Numbered from the stretch's first letter, positions 34,525-44,439 are shown. The stretch is DNA of 64,000 nucleotides from Acetobacter indonesiensis (GCF_000963945.1 NZ_BAMW01000045.1:124001-188000), one strand, 5' to 3'. Program-made: numbers and translations. The notes: generated from the letters alone by a model not told the origin.

Positions 34525-34763
34525 TAAAGCACCTCGACCTTGAAATCTTCGATTACCAGATTGGCCAGCAGATCACGGGCCATGTCTTCAGCCTGCTTCT
34601 GCACCGCTGCCTGATCTGAACCTTCAACATCCAGTTCAATGACCTTGCCAACGTGCACCTCTGTCACGCCCGGAAAACCAAGTGTCTGCAAAGCGTGGCT
34701 GATGGCTTTCCCCTGTGGGTCCAGCACACCTTCTTTCAGCATCACGGTTACGCGCACCTTCAT
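34524..34763 (-). CDS. purS: Phosphoribosylformylglycinamidine synthase subunit PurS
   Basis: A 79-residue subunit that bridges PurL and PurQ. The sequence MKVRVTVMLKEGVLDPQGKAI, then LGFPGVTEVHVGKVIEL, and the ending LLANLVIEDFKVEV matches PurS closely. The start ATG 34763 has AGGGG eight bases upstream; an ATG nine codons earlier lacks similarity. It follows purC by 29 bases. Its stop is fused with the start of the Rap1a/Tai-like gene. Confidence 0.96.
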   Translation of the reverse strand: MKVRVTVMLKEGVLDPQGKAISHALQTLGFPGVTEVHVGKVIELDVEGSDQAAVQKQAEDMARDLLANLVIEDFKVEVL

Positions 34764-34792
34764 AGATAGAGCCCCTGTTCCTGTCGGCATGA

Positions 34793-35560
34793 TTATTGCA
34801 GTGTCTCCGTGCCCTTCAGGTCACCGTTGTTGCCTGCTTCAGGCAGAATACCCAGACGACGGGCAACTTCCTGATAGGCTTCCTTTACGCTGCCAAGGTC
34901 ACGACGGAAACGGTCTTTGTCGAGTTTTTCGTTGGTCTGGGTGTCCCACAGACGGCAGTTATCTGGCGAAATTTCATCGGCCAGAACAACGCTCATGTCG
35001 TCGCCTTCCCAGTGGCGGCCAAATTCAAGCTTGAAATCGACCAACTGGATGCCGATACCGCTGAACAACCCACACAAGAAGTCATTCACGCGCATGGCCA
35101 TGCCCGTCATTTCTTCCAGTTCATGGGGGGCGGCCCAGCCAAACGCAATAATATGGTCTTCCGAGACCATGGGATCATTCAGCGCATCATTCTTGTAGTA
35201 AAATTCGATAATGCTGCGCGGTAGCCGCGTGCCTTCTTCGATGCCAAACCGCTTGGAAATGCTACCTGCTGCAATATTGCGGACAACAACTTCAAGCGGA
35301 ATAATTTCGACTTCCTTCACCAACTGCTCACGCATGTTGATACGGCGAATGAAATGCGTCGGTATCCCGATTTCCTGTAACCGGAGCATCAGATGTTCGC
35401 TGATGCGGTTGTTCAGCACACCCTTGCCCGTGATAATACCGCTTTTAGCGCCATTACCGGCAGTCGCATCATCTTTGAAATACTGAACAACGGTGCCGGG
35501 TTCCGGCCCTTCGAAAAGGATCTTGGCTTTACCTTCGTAAAGCTGGCGGCGACGGGCCAT
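34793..35560 (-). CDS. purC: SAICAR synthase PurC
   Basis: PurC joins aspartate to CAIR with ATP in purine synthesis. About 255 residues from ATG 35560, which has AAGGA five bases upstream. [16 protein letters not shown] starts the ATP-grasp-like fold; [19 protein letters not shown] and [27 protein letters not shown] (about 169-195) carry the substrate and ATP sites. The frame extends 59 codons upstream, but that sequence is unlike PurC. A 130-base gap separates it from purB. Confidence 0.97.
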   Translation of the reverse strand: MARRRQLYEGKAKILFEGPEPGTVVQYFKDDATAGNGAKSGIITGKGVLNNRISEHLMLRLQEIGIPTHFIRRINMREQLVKEVEIIPLEVVVRNIAAGSISKRFGIEEGTRLPRSIIEFYYKNDALNDPMVSEDHIIAFGWAAPHELEEMTGMAMRVNDFLCGLFSGIGIQLVDFKLEFGRHWEGDDMSVVLADEISPDNCRLWDTQTNEKLDKDRFRRDLGSVKEAYQEVARRLGILPEAGNNGDLKGTETLQ

Positions 35561-35690
35561 GGTCATCCTTACCTGTCTTGACGAAAAACCGATCCCTGCA
35601 ACCGGCTGACTAAAAGAGACAGATGCTCTTTTGGTATTCTGGTGCCGTAATAGCAGGGTTCGGAAAGGGAAGATATAGTGACGCCAGCCC

Positions 35691-37040
35691 TTACAGAGCC
35701 GGGCCGGGCTCTCCGAACACTTTCTCATAAAGTGCATCGATATTTTTCAGGTGCTGACGGCTGTTCATGGCTGCATCCAGAACGTCTGGAGCAATACGGC
35801 CTGAAATTTCCGGATCCGCATCAAGGTTTTCACGGAAAGTCCGGCATTCTGGTGTGCCAAGCTTTGTCCATGTTGCCATCGCGTTCCGTTGCACGATACG
35901 GTAAGCATCTTCGCGCGACAGGCCTGCACGGGCGAGTGCAAGAAGAACTTCCCCGGAATGAACGACGCCACCAAGGCTTTCGATATTGGCGGCCATGCGG
36001 TCTGGGTAGACCAGCAGTTTGTTCATCAGGCCAGATAGACGCGCTAGCGCGAAATCAAGCCCAATCGTTGCGTCTGGGCAGATATTCCGTTCTACGGAAG
36101 AATGGCTGATGTCGCGTTCATGCCACAAAGCAACGTTTTCAAGAGCCGGGATTGCAGCGGACCTGACAAGGCGTGCTAGTCCGGTCAGGTTTTCGGTCAG
36201 AACCGGGTTGCGTTTGTGTGGCATGGCAGAAGATCCCTTCTGCCCCGGGTGGAAAAATTCCTCGGCTTCACGCACTTCCGAGCGCTGCAAATGCCGTACT
36301 TCTATAGAGAGGCGCTCAATGCCGCTGGCAATAACAGCTAGTGTGCAGAAATATGCCGCATGGCGGTCACGGGGAATGACCTGTGTGGAAACCGGTTCAG
36401 GCTTCAGGCCCAGTCGTTCAGCAACATAGCTTTCAATGCGGGGGTCAAGATGCGCGTAAGTGCCAACTGCGCCGGAAATAGCGCATGTCGCGATTTCGGC
36501 ACGGGCAGCTTCAAGTCGTTCCTTGTTGCGGACGAATTCAGCGTAATGCCCTGCCAGCTTCAACCCGAAAGATGTCGGTTCAGCATGGATACCGTGGCTA
36601 CGGCCAATAGTTAACGTATGTTTATGCTCAAAAGCTCGCGCCCGAAGGGCTGCAAGAACATCGTCCAGATCTTTCAGCAGCAGGTCTGTTGCCTGAACAA
36701 GCTGAACAGCCAGACAGGTATCCAGCACGTCAGACGATGTCATGCCAAGGTGGACGAACCGGCTTTCCGGGCCAACTTTTTCTGCAAGCCAAGTCAGGAA
36801 GGCGATGACGTCATGACGGGTTTCAGCCTCGATTTCATCAATGCGAGCCAGATCAGCATCGGAGAACGCAGCCAGCGCGATGTCGCCTTTTTCGCGCACA
36901 ACTTTAGCGGCCTCTTTTGGCACAGCGCCATATTCGGCCATGGCTTCACAGGCCAGTGCTTCAATCTCAAACCAGATGCGGTAGCGATTTTCAGGCGACC
37001 AGATAGCGGCCATGACAGGGCGGGTATAGCGCGGCACCAT
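35691..37040 (-). CDS. purB: Adenylosuccinate lyase PurB
   Basis: PurB removes fumarate from SAICAR and from adenylosuccinate, acting twice in purine synthesis. The 449-residue protein has [15 protein letters not shown], the catalytic His segment [17 protein letters not shown], and the fumarase-superfamily signature [23 protein letters not shown] lies 11 bases before the ATG. It is the first gene of the pur series on this strand and is divergent from the terC-like gene. Confidence 0.97.
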   Translation of the reverse strand: MVPRYTRPVMAAIWSPENRYRIWFEIEALACEAMAEYGAVPKEAAKVVREKGDIALAAFSDADLARIDEIEAETRHDVIAFLTWLAEKVGPESRFVHLGMTSSDVLDTCLAVQLVQATDLLLKDLDDVLAALRARAFEHKHTLTIGRSHGIHAEPTSFGLKLAGHYAEFVRNKERLEAARAEIATCAISGAVGTYAHLDPRIESYVAERLGLKPEPVSTQVIPRDRHAAYFCTLAVIASGIERLSIEVRHLQRSEVREAEEFFHPGQKGSSAMPHKRNPVLTENLTGLARLVRSAAIPALENVALWHERDISHSSVERNICPDATIGLDFALARLSGLMNKLLVYPDRMAANIESLGGVVHSGEVLLALARAGLSREDAYRIVQRNAMATWTKLGTPECRTFRENLDADPEISGRIAPDVLDAAMNSRQHLKNIDALYEKVFGEPGPAL

Positions 37041-37204
37041 AACGCGGTGTTCCTCCTGAGAGCGGGATAATGCGCGCCTCTCTAACTGATTTCAGGCGCT
37101 ACGTCTTCCTGTAATCAATAAAACTTTGACACCTTTCGTTCTTTGGGGAATTTCGGAGTTCGACACCCCACTGTCTGTAACACCTCGAACGAATCGGAAT
37201 CTGC

Positions 37205-37816
37205 GTGCACGGTCTTCTTGATGCCATTAGCCTGAAAGCAGTTATCGCCTTTTTACAGGTTGTACTGATTGATGTGACATTGGCTGGCGATAACGCTGTT
37301 GTTATCGGGTTGGTCGTCCGCTCTTTGGCCCCAGCAGATCGTAAAAAGGCAATTTTTACCGGAATTGCAGCGGCAGCTATTATCCGCATTCTGATGGCGC
37401 TGGTTGCGGTCAAGCTTCTGGCAATCGTCGGGTTAACGCTGGCAGGTGGTTTGCTGCTGCTATGGGTTTGCTGGCGCATGTACCGTGAAATGCGTAGCGA
37501 ACAGCCGGTAGATGAAAACGGAGCCCCTGCCCCGGGCAGTTTTGGCAAGGCCGTATTTCGTATTTTGATAGCCGATCTGTCCATGAGTCTGGACAATGTT
37601 TTGGCTGTCGCTGGGGCAGCTTCTGAACACCCCGGTATTCTGGTTATGGGGCTGGTGCTTTCAGTATTGTTGATGGGGGTTGCGGCAACCTACATCGCGC
37701 GTCTGCTTGACCGGTATAAGTGGATTTCGTGGGTTGGATTATTGATTGTTCTGGGTGTTGCCATTGAGTTGATTATCAAAGGCGGTGGCGAAATCTGGGG
37801 ACATATCCCCCACTAA
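37205..37816 (+). CDS. TerC family integral membrane protein (YjbE-like)
   Basis: A 203-residue membrane protein with six or seven helices. The two TerC signatures with membrane-embedded Asp are DVTLAGDNAVVIGLVVR (about 23-39) and DLSMSLDNVLAVAG (about 122-135). Related proteins (Alx, MntP-like, YkoY, YjbE) export manganese or affect metal loading of secreted enzymes. It begins with GTG at 37205. TTGACA at 37126-37131 may be a -35 element, but the -10 is weak. I looked for a yybP-ykoY manganese riboswitch in the 164-base upstream gap and could not convince myself of one. Confidence 0.88.
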   Translation: MHGLLDAISLKAVIAFLQVVLIDVTLAGDNAVVIGLVVRSLAPADRKKAIFTGIAAAAIIRILMALVAVKLLAIVGLTLAGGLLLLWVCWRMYREMRSEQPVDENGAPAPGSFGKAVFRILIADLSMSLDNVLAVAGAASEHPGILVMGLVLSVLLMGVAATYIARLLDRYKWISWVGLLIVLGVAIELIIKGGGEIWGHIPH

Positions 37817-37870
37817 CAACTGAGAGGCGGTCAGCCTGCCTGCGAGGGCTGACTTGTCAGAGAGCATGCA

Positions 37871-39853
37871 ATGACTCATTCTCTGGCAATGATCGTCAAA
37901 AATTTATTTGTGCGCGGCACTCTCCCTTTGTTCGCCCTTCTTTTGAGTGGCTGCGCAACACAAACAGATGCTCCTGCGTCTAATGCAGAGCCTGCGTGGC
38001 CATCACCCCAGCAGGCGGCAAATGGTACGTCCCCGGTTGATCCGGTTGCCAGTCGTCTGACAATTTGGCTGAAACTGGTGGGGCCGGAGCATGGAACAGC
38101 CCAGCAATATGCTGATTTTTTACAGACGCGGCCTGTCTGGCCCCGGTGGCAACTTTTAAAGCTGCGGATGCAGCAGGCTTTGGCCGCTGAAACAGATTCT
38201 GCTGTTCTGAACAAACTTTGCGCTGATCAGACGCTGACATACGGCCCAGCCCTTGCGCAGTGTTCATCTCTGGCAGCGGCTGCCAATCCTCGCCTTCTGT
38301 CGCGACTGGAAACAGAAGCTCGACAAGCATGGATGAACGGAAACGATGCCGCCTCGGCCAGCACTGTCATTGTAACAACTTTTCCGCACGCTATAACGCC
38401 CGAGGCCTCATGGTTGCGTTTTGAGCGTGAAGAAAAGGCAGGATTACTTTCTGCCGCACGACAAACAATTCCTTATTTGAGCGCACAGCGTCAGGCGCTT
38501 GCTCAAGCGCGCTTGGCGTTTCGGTCGGGTGATAGCGCTGCGGAAACTAAACTGGCCAGTTTAAGCGCAGCCGATTCTGCAGACCCGTGGCTCACGCTTA
38601 ACCGCATGAAATGGTTAAGAAGCCAGCAACGCTTTGATGATGCACTGGCTTTGTGGAAAAGTGCGGGGTTTGAAGCGGAAGCTGCCACTCGCTCTCCAGC
38701 CTTTTGGCGTGAACGTGATGCTCTTGCCCGCGACTTCTTACAAAACAACCGTATAGATGACGCTTATCTGCTTGCATCTGACACTGTCGTCAGTGGAACC
38801 AATCACTTGGATGCCGCATTTTTGAGCGGCTGGATAAGTCTTCAAAAACAGAACAATCCGGCTAAGGCGGAGCCTTTTTTCAAACCACTGGCAGAGTCCC
38901 CTGCCCTCATTACTAAAAGCCGGGGTTATTACTGGCTTGGGCGTGCTCGACTGGCGGCGCATGATCAAGCTTCAGCACAGGCGGACTTTGGAAGGGCTGC
39001 ATCGTATCCGGGTACATTTTATGGACAGATGGCGGCTGCAGAGTTGGCGGGAACCAATGATTTTTTACGTGACCCGTCAAAAATACCGGATGATGTGTCA
39101 CACCGCCTGAAAACGGAACGTGATCCGAGCACAGATACGGCAGAGTCCGTGCGTCTTTCTGGTAGTGATTTGGCTCAGGCTGCCCAAATTCTTGTCTCAT
39201 GGGGTGATCGCCCTCATGCTCGGGACTTTCTGGCTTTGCTTCAGCAGCAAATTATCACTCCAACTGACCGGCTGGCGCTTTCAAACTTGGCTTTGCGGTT
39301 AAATCTACCAGACATAGCGGTGGCAGTTGCGCGCCAAGAAGGAAGTAAGGGGATTTTCCTCCTGCGGTCTGGATGGCCTATGCCATATACTGCGCCAGAC
39401 AACTCTTTGCCAAAGGGGTTGGTTTTAGGTCTGATGCGGCAGGAAAGCAGCTTCAACTCCGACGCTATTAGCTCATCAAACGCTATTGGCCTGATGCAGC
39501 TAAAGCCGTCTACTGCGGGCGATATGGTCCGGCAGGCAGGTGTGCCAAGTTCGGCGGCAACAGCTTCAGGGTTGCATGATCCTGACAATAATATGAGACT
39601 CGGGACCGCGTATCTAACGCACTTGCAGGATCGTTTTGGAAGTGTGGTTCCCTACTTGGCTGCCGCATATAATGGTGGCCCAACACGTTTGTCTCGATGG
39701 CTGACTTCTGCGGGTGACCCGGGCAGAAATGGTGGCTCTCAAAGTGATATGATTGATTGGATTGAGACTATTCCGTTCTCTGAAACGCGGAACTACGTGC
39801 AACGTGTCTGGGAGAATATGATCATCTATGCCGCATTAGGGCAAAAAATATGA
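37871..39853 (+). CDS. slt: Soluble-type lytic murein transglycosylase, probable lipoprotein
   Basis: A 660-residue Slt70-like enzyme. The N-terminus has a lipobox (LLLSGC, Cys28), so it is probably tethered to the outer membrane rather than free. A long alpha-helical superhelical U/L region (about 60-480) precedes the SLT catalytic domain with the acid Glu525 in LGLMRQESSFN, then NAIGLMQLKPSTAGDM and YLAAAYNGGPTRLSRW. It cleaves murein glycan to 1,6-anhydromuropeptides. pgpA starts inside its stop (ATGA). Confidence 0.93.
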   Translation: MTHSLAMIVKNLFVRGTLPLFALLLSGCATQTDAPASNAEPAWPSPQQAANGTSPVDPVASRLTIWLKLVGPEHGTAQQYADFLQTRPVWPRWQLLKLRMQQALAAETDSAVLNKLCADQTLTYGPALAQCSSLAAAANPRLLSRLETEARQAWMNGNDAASASTVIVTTFPHAITPEASWLRFEREEKAGLLSAARQTIPYLSAQRQALAQARLAFRSGDSAAETKLASLSAADSADPWLTLNRMKWLRSQQRFDDALALWKSAGFEAEAATRSPAFWRERDALARDFLQNNRIDDAYLLASDTVVSGTNHLDAAFLSGWISLQKQNNPAKAEPFFKPLAESPALITKSRGYYWLGRARLAAHDQASAQADFGRAASYPGTFYGQMAAAELAGTNDFLRDPSKIPDDVSHRLKTERDPSTDTAESVRLSGSDLAQAAQILVSWGDRPHARDFLALLQQQIITPTDRLALSNLALRLNLPDIAVAVARQEGSKGIFLLRSGWPMPYTAPDNSLPKGLVLGLMRQESSFNSDAISSSNAIGLMQLKPSTAGDMVRQAGVPSSAATASGLHDPDNNMRLGTAYLTHLQDRFGSVVPYLAAAYNGGPTRLSRWLTSAGDPGRNGGSQSDMIDWIETIPFSETRNYVQRVWENMIIYAALGQKI

Positions 39854-40338
39854 ACATAGCGAAATGCATTGCGACTTTTGGCGGCTGTGGGTTGTCACGG
39901 AAGGCTCCTGGTACCGTTGGGTCTCTGGCCGCATTGGTCGTTGCGCTGCCATTGCTCAAGAAGCCACGTATTTTAGCCACGAGTGCCTTAGTCGCCGGCG
40001 TAGTTGGTTTGTGGGCATCAAAAAAAGCAGGCGATGGTGAAGATCACAGTTGGATTGTGATTGATGAGGTTGCTGGAATGTGGATTAGCCTGCTGGCTTG
40101 CGCCCCCTTACCCACCGACGCAAGAGTAGGCCGGTGGGGAAAAATGAAATGGCCCCTTCTCGCATTCGGATTATTTCGGCTTTTTGACATTAAAAAGCCG
40201 GGCCCTGTCGGCGTCCTTGACCGTCGCCATGATGCAATCGGTATCATGGGAGATGATATTGTCGCTGGCGTTATGGCCGCAGGTTGCATCCAGTTTTTGA
40301 GAGCTGTCGGCAAAACAGTGAAATTACATAGAGGGTGA
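39850..40338 (+). CDS. pgpA: Phosphatidylglycerophosphatase A PgpA
   Basis: A 162-residue inner-membrane phosphatase making phosphatidylglycerol from its phosphate. Motifs in order: GLSRKAPGTVGSL (about 15-27), IVIDEVAGMW (metal-binding Asp/Glu), FRLFDIKKPGPVGVLDRR and GIMGDDIVAGV. Hydrophobic segments are short but present. It is translationally coupled to slt and followed six bases later by cinA. The product is the substrate for the cardiolipin synthase encoded at 28297-29724. Confidence 0.95.
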   Translation: MNIAKCIATFGGCGLSRKAPGTVGSLAALVVALPLLKKPRILATSALVAGVVGLWASKKAGDGEDHSWIVIDEVAGMWISLLACAPLPTDARVGRWGKMKWPLLAFGLFRLFDIKKPGPVGVLDRRHDAIGIMGDDIVAGVMAAGCIQFLRAVGKTVKLHRG

Positions 40339-40344
40339 AATAAT

Positions 40345-40869
40345 ATGGTTAGGGTCGAAACGCTGTTGCTGCCCGATCAATCAGATCACCTGCTATCATT
40401 GTCAAAAAGAATAGTGGACAGCTTAAGGCGTAAGCAAATACGGCTGATTACCGCCGAAAGTTGCACGGGCGGGCTGGTAGCCGCGGCGCTGACGCACCAT
40501 GCGGGTTCTTCTGACGTGACAGAGGGAGGGTTCGTCACCTACTCAAATGCCATGAAAAGTCGGGTTTTGGGGGTAAGTGCCGAAACATTGGCTTCTTTTG
40601 GTGCGGTTAGTCAGGAAACCGTTAGAGAAATGGCAGAAGGCGCGTTACGGCAGGCACCAGAGGCATCGGTCGCCATATCGGTTTCCGGTATAGCGGGGCC
40701 GGGTGGTGGTTCAGACAGAAAACCAGTTGGAACGGTTTGGTTTGCCACCGCTGTCAAAGGAAAAGAAACTTATGCAGAAATGCGTTTGTTTCCCGGTGAC
40801 CGCACGGCTGTCAGGACATCAGCAGCGGAACACGCCCTTTTATTAGTACAAAAACGGTTGGAAACATAA
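40345..40869 (+). CDS. pncC: CinA family nicotinamide-nucleotide amidohydrolase (PncC-type)
   Basis: A 174-residue single-domain CinA C-terminal protein. ITAESCTGGLVAAALT (35-50) holds the catalytic Ser39; GGFVTYSNAMKSRVLGV and VSGIAGPGGGSDRKPVGTVWFA are the other conserved blocks. PncC converts NMN to nicotinate mononucleotide, recycling pyridine nucleotides after NAD-dependent ligation. There is no N-terminal MoaB-like domain. The pgpA-cinA pairing is common in Alphaproteobacteria. A strong terminator follows at the stop. Confidence 0.92.
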   Translation: MVRVETLLLPDQSDHLLSLSKRIVDSLRRKQIRLITAESCTGGLVAAALTHHAGSSDVTEGGFVTYSNAMKSRVLGVSAETLASFGAVSQETVREMAEGALRQAPEASVAISVSGIAGPGGGSDRKPVGTVWFATAVKGKETYAEMRLFPGDRTAVRTSAAEHALLLVQKRLET

Positions 40870-40908
40870 AAAATGGGCTGCGTCTTCAAACTTACGCAGC
40901 CCATTTTT
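40869..40908 (+). terminator. Rho-independent terminator after pncC
   Basis: A perfect 15-bp stem (40869-40883 with 40894-40908) has a 10-base loop and a T run. It begins at the last base of the pncC stop and may work for both strands, since the next gene converges. Confidence 0.95.
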
Positions 40909-40947
40909 TAAGTGATATTATTTTGTCAAAAAGGCCGAGAAAACTGC

Positions 40948-41307
40948 TTACTGGCCAGATGTCGGTGCATTCGTTGGTTCAGTAGCTGACGGCATTGTCG
41001 GAGCTGCCGGAGCCGCTGGAACAGTAACGCCTGTGCCTTCAGCCGGGACAGGTGCCGTTACACCGGGAGTTGTTGCCAACGGTGCAGTCGTAGTGGGAGC
41101 TGCAGGGGCACCCGGTGCTGCCTGACCACTTTGGGCTGCAGCAAGGCTCTTGCTGTTCAGGTCGTCTGTTGATGCGCTGCCCTGATCTGCTTTTGTAGCG
41201 TTATGTGTATGGCCCGCTTTGTGTGCGTGATGTGATTCGGCGTAAACAGGGCCAGCAGCCAGTGTGACAGAGGCAAGTGCAACAACTGCGGCAGAAAGCG
41301 TCTTCAT
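40948..41307 (-). CDS. Secreted Pro/Ala/Thr-rich low-complexity protein
   Basis: A 119-residue exported protein of unknown function. Signal peptide: MKTLSAAVVALASVTLAAGPVYA, cleavage after residue 23. The mature N-terminus has a short His cluster (ESHHAHKAGHTHN, five His), then a long disordered region of Pro, Ala, Thr and Gly (PAAPTTTAPLATTPG style). No Cys, no known domain. A cell-wall-spanning spacer or metal-binding linker is possible. A far-spaced inverted repeat (GTTGTTGAAC at 41328-41337, GTTCAACAAC at 41397-41406) lies just upstream. Confidence 0.68.
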   Translation of the reverse strand: MKTLSAAVVALASVTLAAGPVYAESHHAHKAGHTHNATKADQGSASTDDLNSKSLAAAQSGQAAPGAPAAPTTTAPLATTPGVTAPVPAEGTGVTVPAAPAAPTMPSATEPTNAPTSGQ

Positions 41308-41441
41308 GACAGTAGTCCTTTGTTCCTGTTGTTGAACCCTTTAAAAAAGGATTCTGACAATTTTGAAATGTATCGAAGTTATGTTCGTTCAACAACAACG
41401 CAGAACGGAATGAAATGTAACCGGAAAGATGCAATTTTCTG

Positions 41442-41915
41442 TTAAGTGATGGAATGCTCTTCTGATGGCGTCTGCCCGATTTGGGGTGGTCCGTAGACGT
41501 CTTTAGCTCTGCGTAGAAAGGCGGAGACCATTAGCCGGACGGCTTCACCAAACACGACACCGATTGCAGCCTGAAGTATTTTGGACCGAAATTCGAAATC
41601 GACAAAAAACTCGACAAGACAGCCTTTTTCGTTGGGTGTGAATTTCCAGATATTTTTCAGATAACGAAAGGGCCCTCTTTCATACTGGACAGTGATAAAA
41701 GTCGGGCGGTCAAGCGTCACGCGAGAGGTAAAACTTTCACGAAAAGGCCCAAAACCTACCGTTAGATCAGCCACCAATTCGGTAGCTGTACGTGACCGCA
41801 CCTTTGCAGCGACACACCACGGCAAAAATTCAGGGTAATGACCGACATCAGCAACCAGATCGAAAATCTGTTCAGGACGATACGCGAGAACACGCTTCTC
41901 TGCGTGTTTAGGCAT
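41442..41915 (-). CDS. ratA: RatA/COQ10-type START-domain ubiquinone-binding protein
   Basis: A 157-residue polyketide-cyclase/START protein. YRPEQIFDLVADVGHYPEFLPWC (about 12-34), then FGPFRESFTSRVTLDRP and GCLVEFFVDFEFRS, are diagnostic of the COQ10/RatA family. In mitochondria and Caulobacter these aid ubiquinone use in respiration; the E. coli member was also described as an anti-ribosomal-assembly toxin. A ubiquinone role is more plausible here. Its start shares a base with the lipA stop (TAATG); lipA-ratA adjacency is common in Alphaproteobacteria. Confidence 0.9.
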   Translation of the reverse strand: MPKHAEKRVLAYRPEQIFDLVADVGHYPEFLPWCVAAKVRSRTATELVADLTVGFGPFRESFTSRVTLDRPTFITVQYERGPFRYLKNIWKFTPNEKGCLVEFFVDFEFRSKILQAAIGVVFGEAVRLMVSAFLRRAKDVYGPPQIGQTPSEEHSIT

Positions 41916-42889
41916 TAGAGAGCCCCTTTCAGTCGGGCTGCGCGGGCCTCACGCAGTTCAGCGAAGTCAGCGTCTGCGTGGTAAGATGAGCGTGTAAGAG
42001 GACTGGAACTTACCTGCAAAAAACCTTTGACGCGGGCCATGGTGCCGTATTCCTCAAACTCAACAGGGGTCACAAAGCGCGCTACAGCGGCATGTTTTAC
42101 CGTTGGCTGAAGATACTGTCCCATTGTGATAAAATCTACATCAGCAATCCGCAGATCATCCATGACCTGTGCCATCTCCATTTTTTCTTCCCCTAGTCCC
42201 AGCATCAGACCGGATTTGGTGAAAATGGACGGATCAAGCTGCTTAACCCGATCAAGCAATCGAAGGGACTGATAATATCGTGCGCCGGGGCGAATGGTGG
42301 GATAAAGGCGCGGCACAGTTTCAAGATTATGATTGAAGACATCAGGTTTAGCTTCAACAACAACTTCTAATGCTTTGTTTTTTCGTAAAAAATCAGGGGT
42401 TAAAATCTCAATTGTTGTTTCGGGTGATGTGGCACGAATGGCGCTAATAACGCGGGCAAAATGCATCGCCCCTCCATCAGCCAGATCATCACGATCAACC
42501 GATGTTATTACGACATGCCGCAGACCGAGCTTGGCGACAGCTTCCGCTACACGCTGTGGTTCGTCGTCATCCAAGGCATGAGGCAGGCCAGTGGTGACAT
42601 TGCAGAATGAACAGGCGCGCGTGCAAATCTCGCCCATAATCATCATGGTGGCATGACGCTGGGACCAGCATTCCCCAATGTTGGGACAAGCTGCTTCCTC
42701 ACAGACTGTTACCAGCCGATTATCCCGCATAAGCTTGCGGGTCTCATGATAAATCGGATGGGATGGCGCTTTGACGCGGATCCATTCTGGTTTGCGGGCA
42801 ATCGGATTGTCCGGCCGGTGCGCTTTCTCCGGGTGGCGGCTTTTGCTCGCCCCACCTTTTCGATGATCAATCAACACGCGTGTAGACAT
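41915..42889 (-). CDS. lipA: Lipoyl synthase LipA
   Basis: LipA is a radical SAM enzyme inserting two sulfurs into octanoyl-lysine of lipoyl domains. About 324 residues from ATG 42889. The auxiliary cluster cysteines are Cys63, Cys68 and Cys74 ([12 protein letters not shown]); the radical SAM cluster is Cys89, Cys93 and Cys96 (CTRACSFC); the conserved [10 protein letters not shown] with the sulfur-donating-cluster Ser is at the C-terminus. Its products serve the lipoyl domains of PdhB and PdhC encoded just upstream. A GTG six codons earlier is the alternative start. Confidence 0.97.
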   Translation of the reverse strand: MSTRVLIDHRKGGASKSRHPEKAHRPDNPIARKPEWIRVKAPSHPIYHETRKLMRDNRLVTVCEEAACPNIGECWSQRHATMMIMGEICTRACSFCNVTTGLPHALDDDEPQRVAEAVAKLGLRHVVITSVDRDDLADGGAMHFARVISAIRATSPETTIEILTPDFLRKNKALEVVVEAKPDVFNHNLETVPRLYPTIRPGARYYQSLRLLDRVKQLDPSIFTKSGLMLGLGEEKMEMAQVMDDLRIADVDFITMGQYLQPTVKHAAVARFVTPVEFEEYGTMARVKGFLQVSSSPLTRSSYHADADFAELREARAARLKGAL

Positions 42890-42980
42890 GATAATACCCG
42901 CTAACACTTAATCTGGTGATCAGAACTGGAATGCTCTTGTCTGCTCGTCAAGGCAGGATTCATCACAGTCCATATATCAT

Positions 42981-43017
42981 GTCATCACAGCCACGAGATC
43001 ATATGGCGTGTGATGAC
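42981..43017 (-). promoter_or_regulatory. Intercistronic hairpin between lpdA and lipA
   Basis: GTCATCACA (42981-42989) pairs with TGTGATGAC (43009-43017); the stem continues with GCCA/TGGC across a 1-base bulge, giving 13 pairs. No T run follows. A third copy of TCATCACAG (42960-42968) lies on its lipA side. Likely an RNA processing or stability element, or a weak terminator. Confidence 0.5.
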
Positions 43018-43026
43018 TAGTCGCTT

Positions 43027-44439
43027 CTAAAAGTGCAGAGCACCACCATATGCTGCCAGAACGGCTTCATGCATGGATTCAGAAATAGTCGGATGCGGGA
43101 AGATTGTTTCAGCAAGTTCGGCTTCAGTCAGTTCACCCGACCGCGCAATAACGTAACCTTGAATCATTTCGGTTACTTCTGCGCCAATCATATGAGCACC
43201 CAGCAATTCCCCAGTTTTTTCATCAAACACGGTTTTGATGAATCCTTCGGTTTCGCCCATGGCAAGGGCTTTCCCATTTGCAATCAAGGGGAATTTGCCA
43301 ACACGCACCGTGTAGCCAGATTCCTTTGCTTTCGCTTCTGTATATCCAACCGAGGCGATTTGCGGACGACAGTAAGTGCAGCCGGGAATTTTTGTAATAT
43401 CAATAGGATGCACAGTTTTGCCAGCAATAGCTTCTACGCACATAACAGCTTCATGGCTTGCTTTATGGGCTAACCAAGGAGCCCCAGCCAAATCGCCAAT
43501 GGCATAGACACCAGGTTCACCAGTGCGACAGAGTGCGTCAGTAACCACGTGCGTCCGGTCAACTTTTATCTTGGTACCTTCAAGGCCAAGATTTTCGACA
43601 TTGCCGACAATGCCAACCGCAGAGATAACACGATCAACGGTGAATGTTTGCGTTTTTCCGTTTACCTCTACCGGAACGGTTACTGAAGTCTCTGTTTTCT
43701 TAAGCTCACCAATTTTGGCATTCGTCAGAATTTTTATGCCTTGCTTTTCAAAGGCTTTCTGAGCCGCTGCACTGATTTCCTCGTCTTCAACAGGCAGTAT
43801 GCGTGGGGCAACTTCCACTAATGTGACGTCTGCCCCCATATTCCTGTAGAAAGAGGCGAATTCCGTACCAATCGCGCCTGAACCAATGACCAGCAATTTG
43901 TTGGGCATGGCGTCTGGTACCAACGCTTCACGATAAGACCAGACCAGTTTTCCATCTGGCTCCAACCCCGGAATTGCTCGCGCACGGGCTCCAGTGGCCA
44001 GAATTACGTGTTTTGCTGTCAGCGTTATGGCTTCTTTTTTGTCTTTAGAAACCAGAGTTTTCCGTTTCCCGCCGGCTGCTACGCCATCCAGTTTTCCATA
44101 GCCGTCGAAAACAGGCACTTTAGCTTTCTTCAGAAGATGGGCGACCCCTGAAGAAAGCTGTTTTGAAACGGCACGAGAGCGAGCGACTACCTTGCCAAAA
44201 TCGTAACTGACATTGTCAGCTTTGAAACCATAAGGCTCCAGATCGTGCAGAAGGTGATTGATTTCTGAAGCGCGAAGCAGGGCCTTGGTTGGAATACATC
44301 CCCAGTTTAGGCAAATACCACCCAAATGCTGGGCTTCGACCACCCCTACGGAAAGCCCCAGTTGCGATGCCCTTAGAGCAGCCACGTATCCGCCTGGGCC
44401 ACCGCCGATAACAAGAATGTCAAAATCTGTCTGGCTCAT
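43027..44439 (-). CDS. lpdA: Dihydrolipoyl dehydrogenase LpdA (E3)
   Basis: The E3 flavoprotein of the pyruvate dehydrogenase complex, reoxidising dihydrolipoamide with NAD+. The 470-residue protein has the FAD motif VIGGGPGGYVAA (10-21), the redox pair Cys43-Cys48 in CLNWGCIP, the NAD motif VIGSGAIGTEFASF and the C-terminal catalytic His-Glu in HPTISESMHEA. It carries no lipoyl domain. It follows pdhC by 13 bases. Confidence 0.97.
   Translation of the reverse strand: MSQTDFDILVIGGGPGGYVAALRASQLGLSVGVVEAQHLGGICLNWGCIPTKALLRASEINHLLHDLEPYGFKADNVSYDFGKVVARSRAVSKQLSSGVAHLLKKAKVPVFDGYGKLDGVAAGGKRKTLVSKDKKEAITLTAKHVILATGARARAIPGLEPDGKLVWSYREALVPDAMPNKLLVIGSGAIGTEFASFYRNMGADVTLVEVAPRILPVEDEEISAAAQKAFEKQGIKILTNAKIGELKKTETSVTVPVEVNGKTQTFTVDRVISAVGIVGNVENLGLEGTKIKVDRTHVVTDALCRTGEPGVYAIGDLAGAPWLAHKASHEAVMCVEAIAGKTVHPIDITKIPGCTYCRPQIASVGYTEAKAKESGYTVRVGKFPLIANGKALAMGETEGFIKTVFDEKTGELLGAHMIGAEVTEMIQGYVIARSGELTEAELAETIFPHPTISESMHEAVLAAYGGALHF

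Noticed and set aside
35561..35737. Extended N-terminus of PurC
   Set aside because: Not similar to PurC; a good ribosome-binding site precedes the internal ATG at 35560.
37041..37204. yybP-ykoY manganese riboswitch ahead of the terC-like gene
   Set aside because: The expected GGGGAGUA and paired UCAACAUACU-type segments are not visible.
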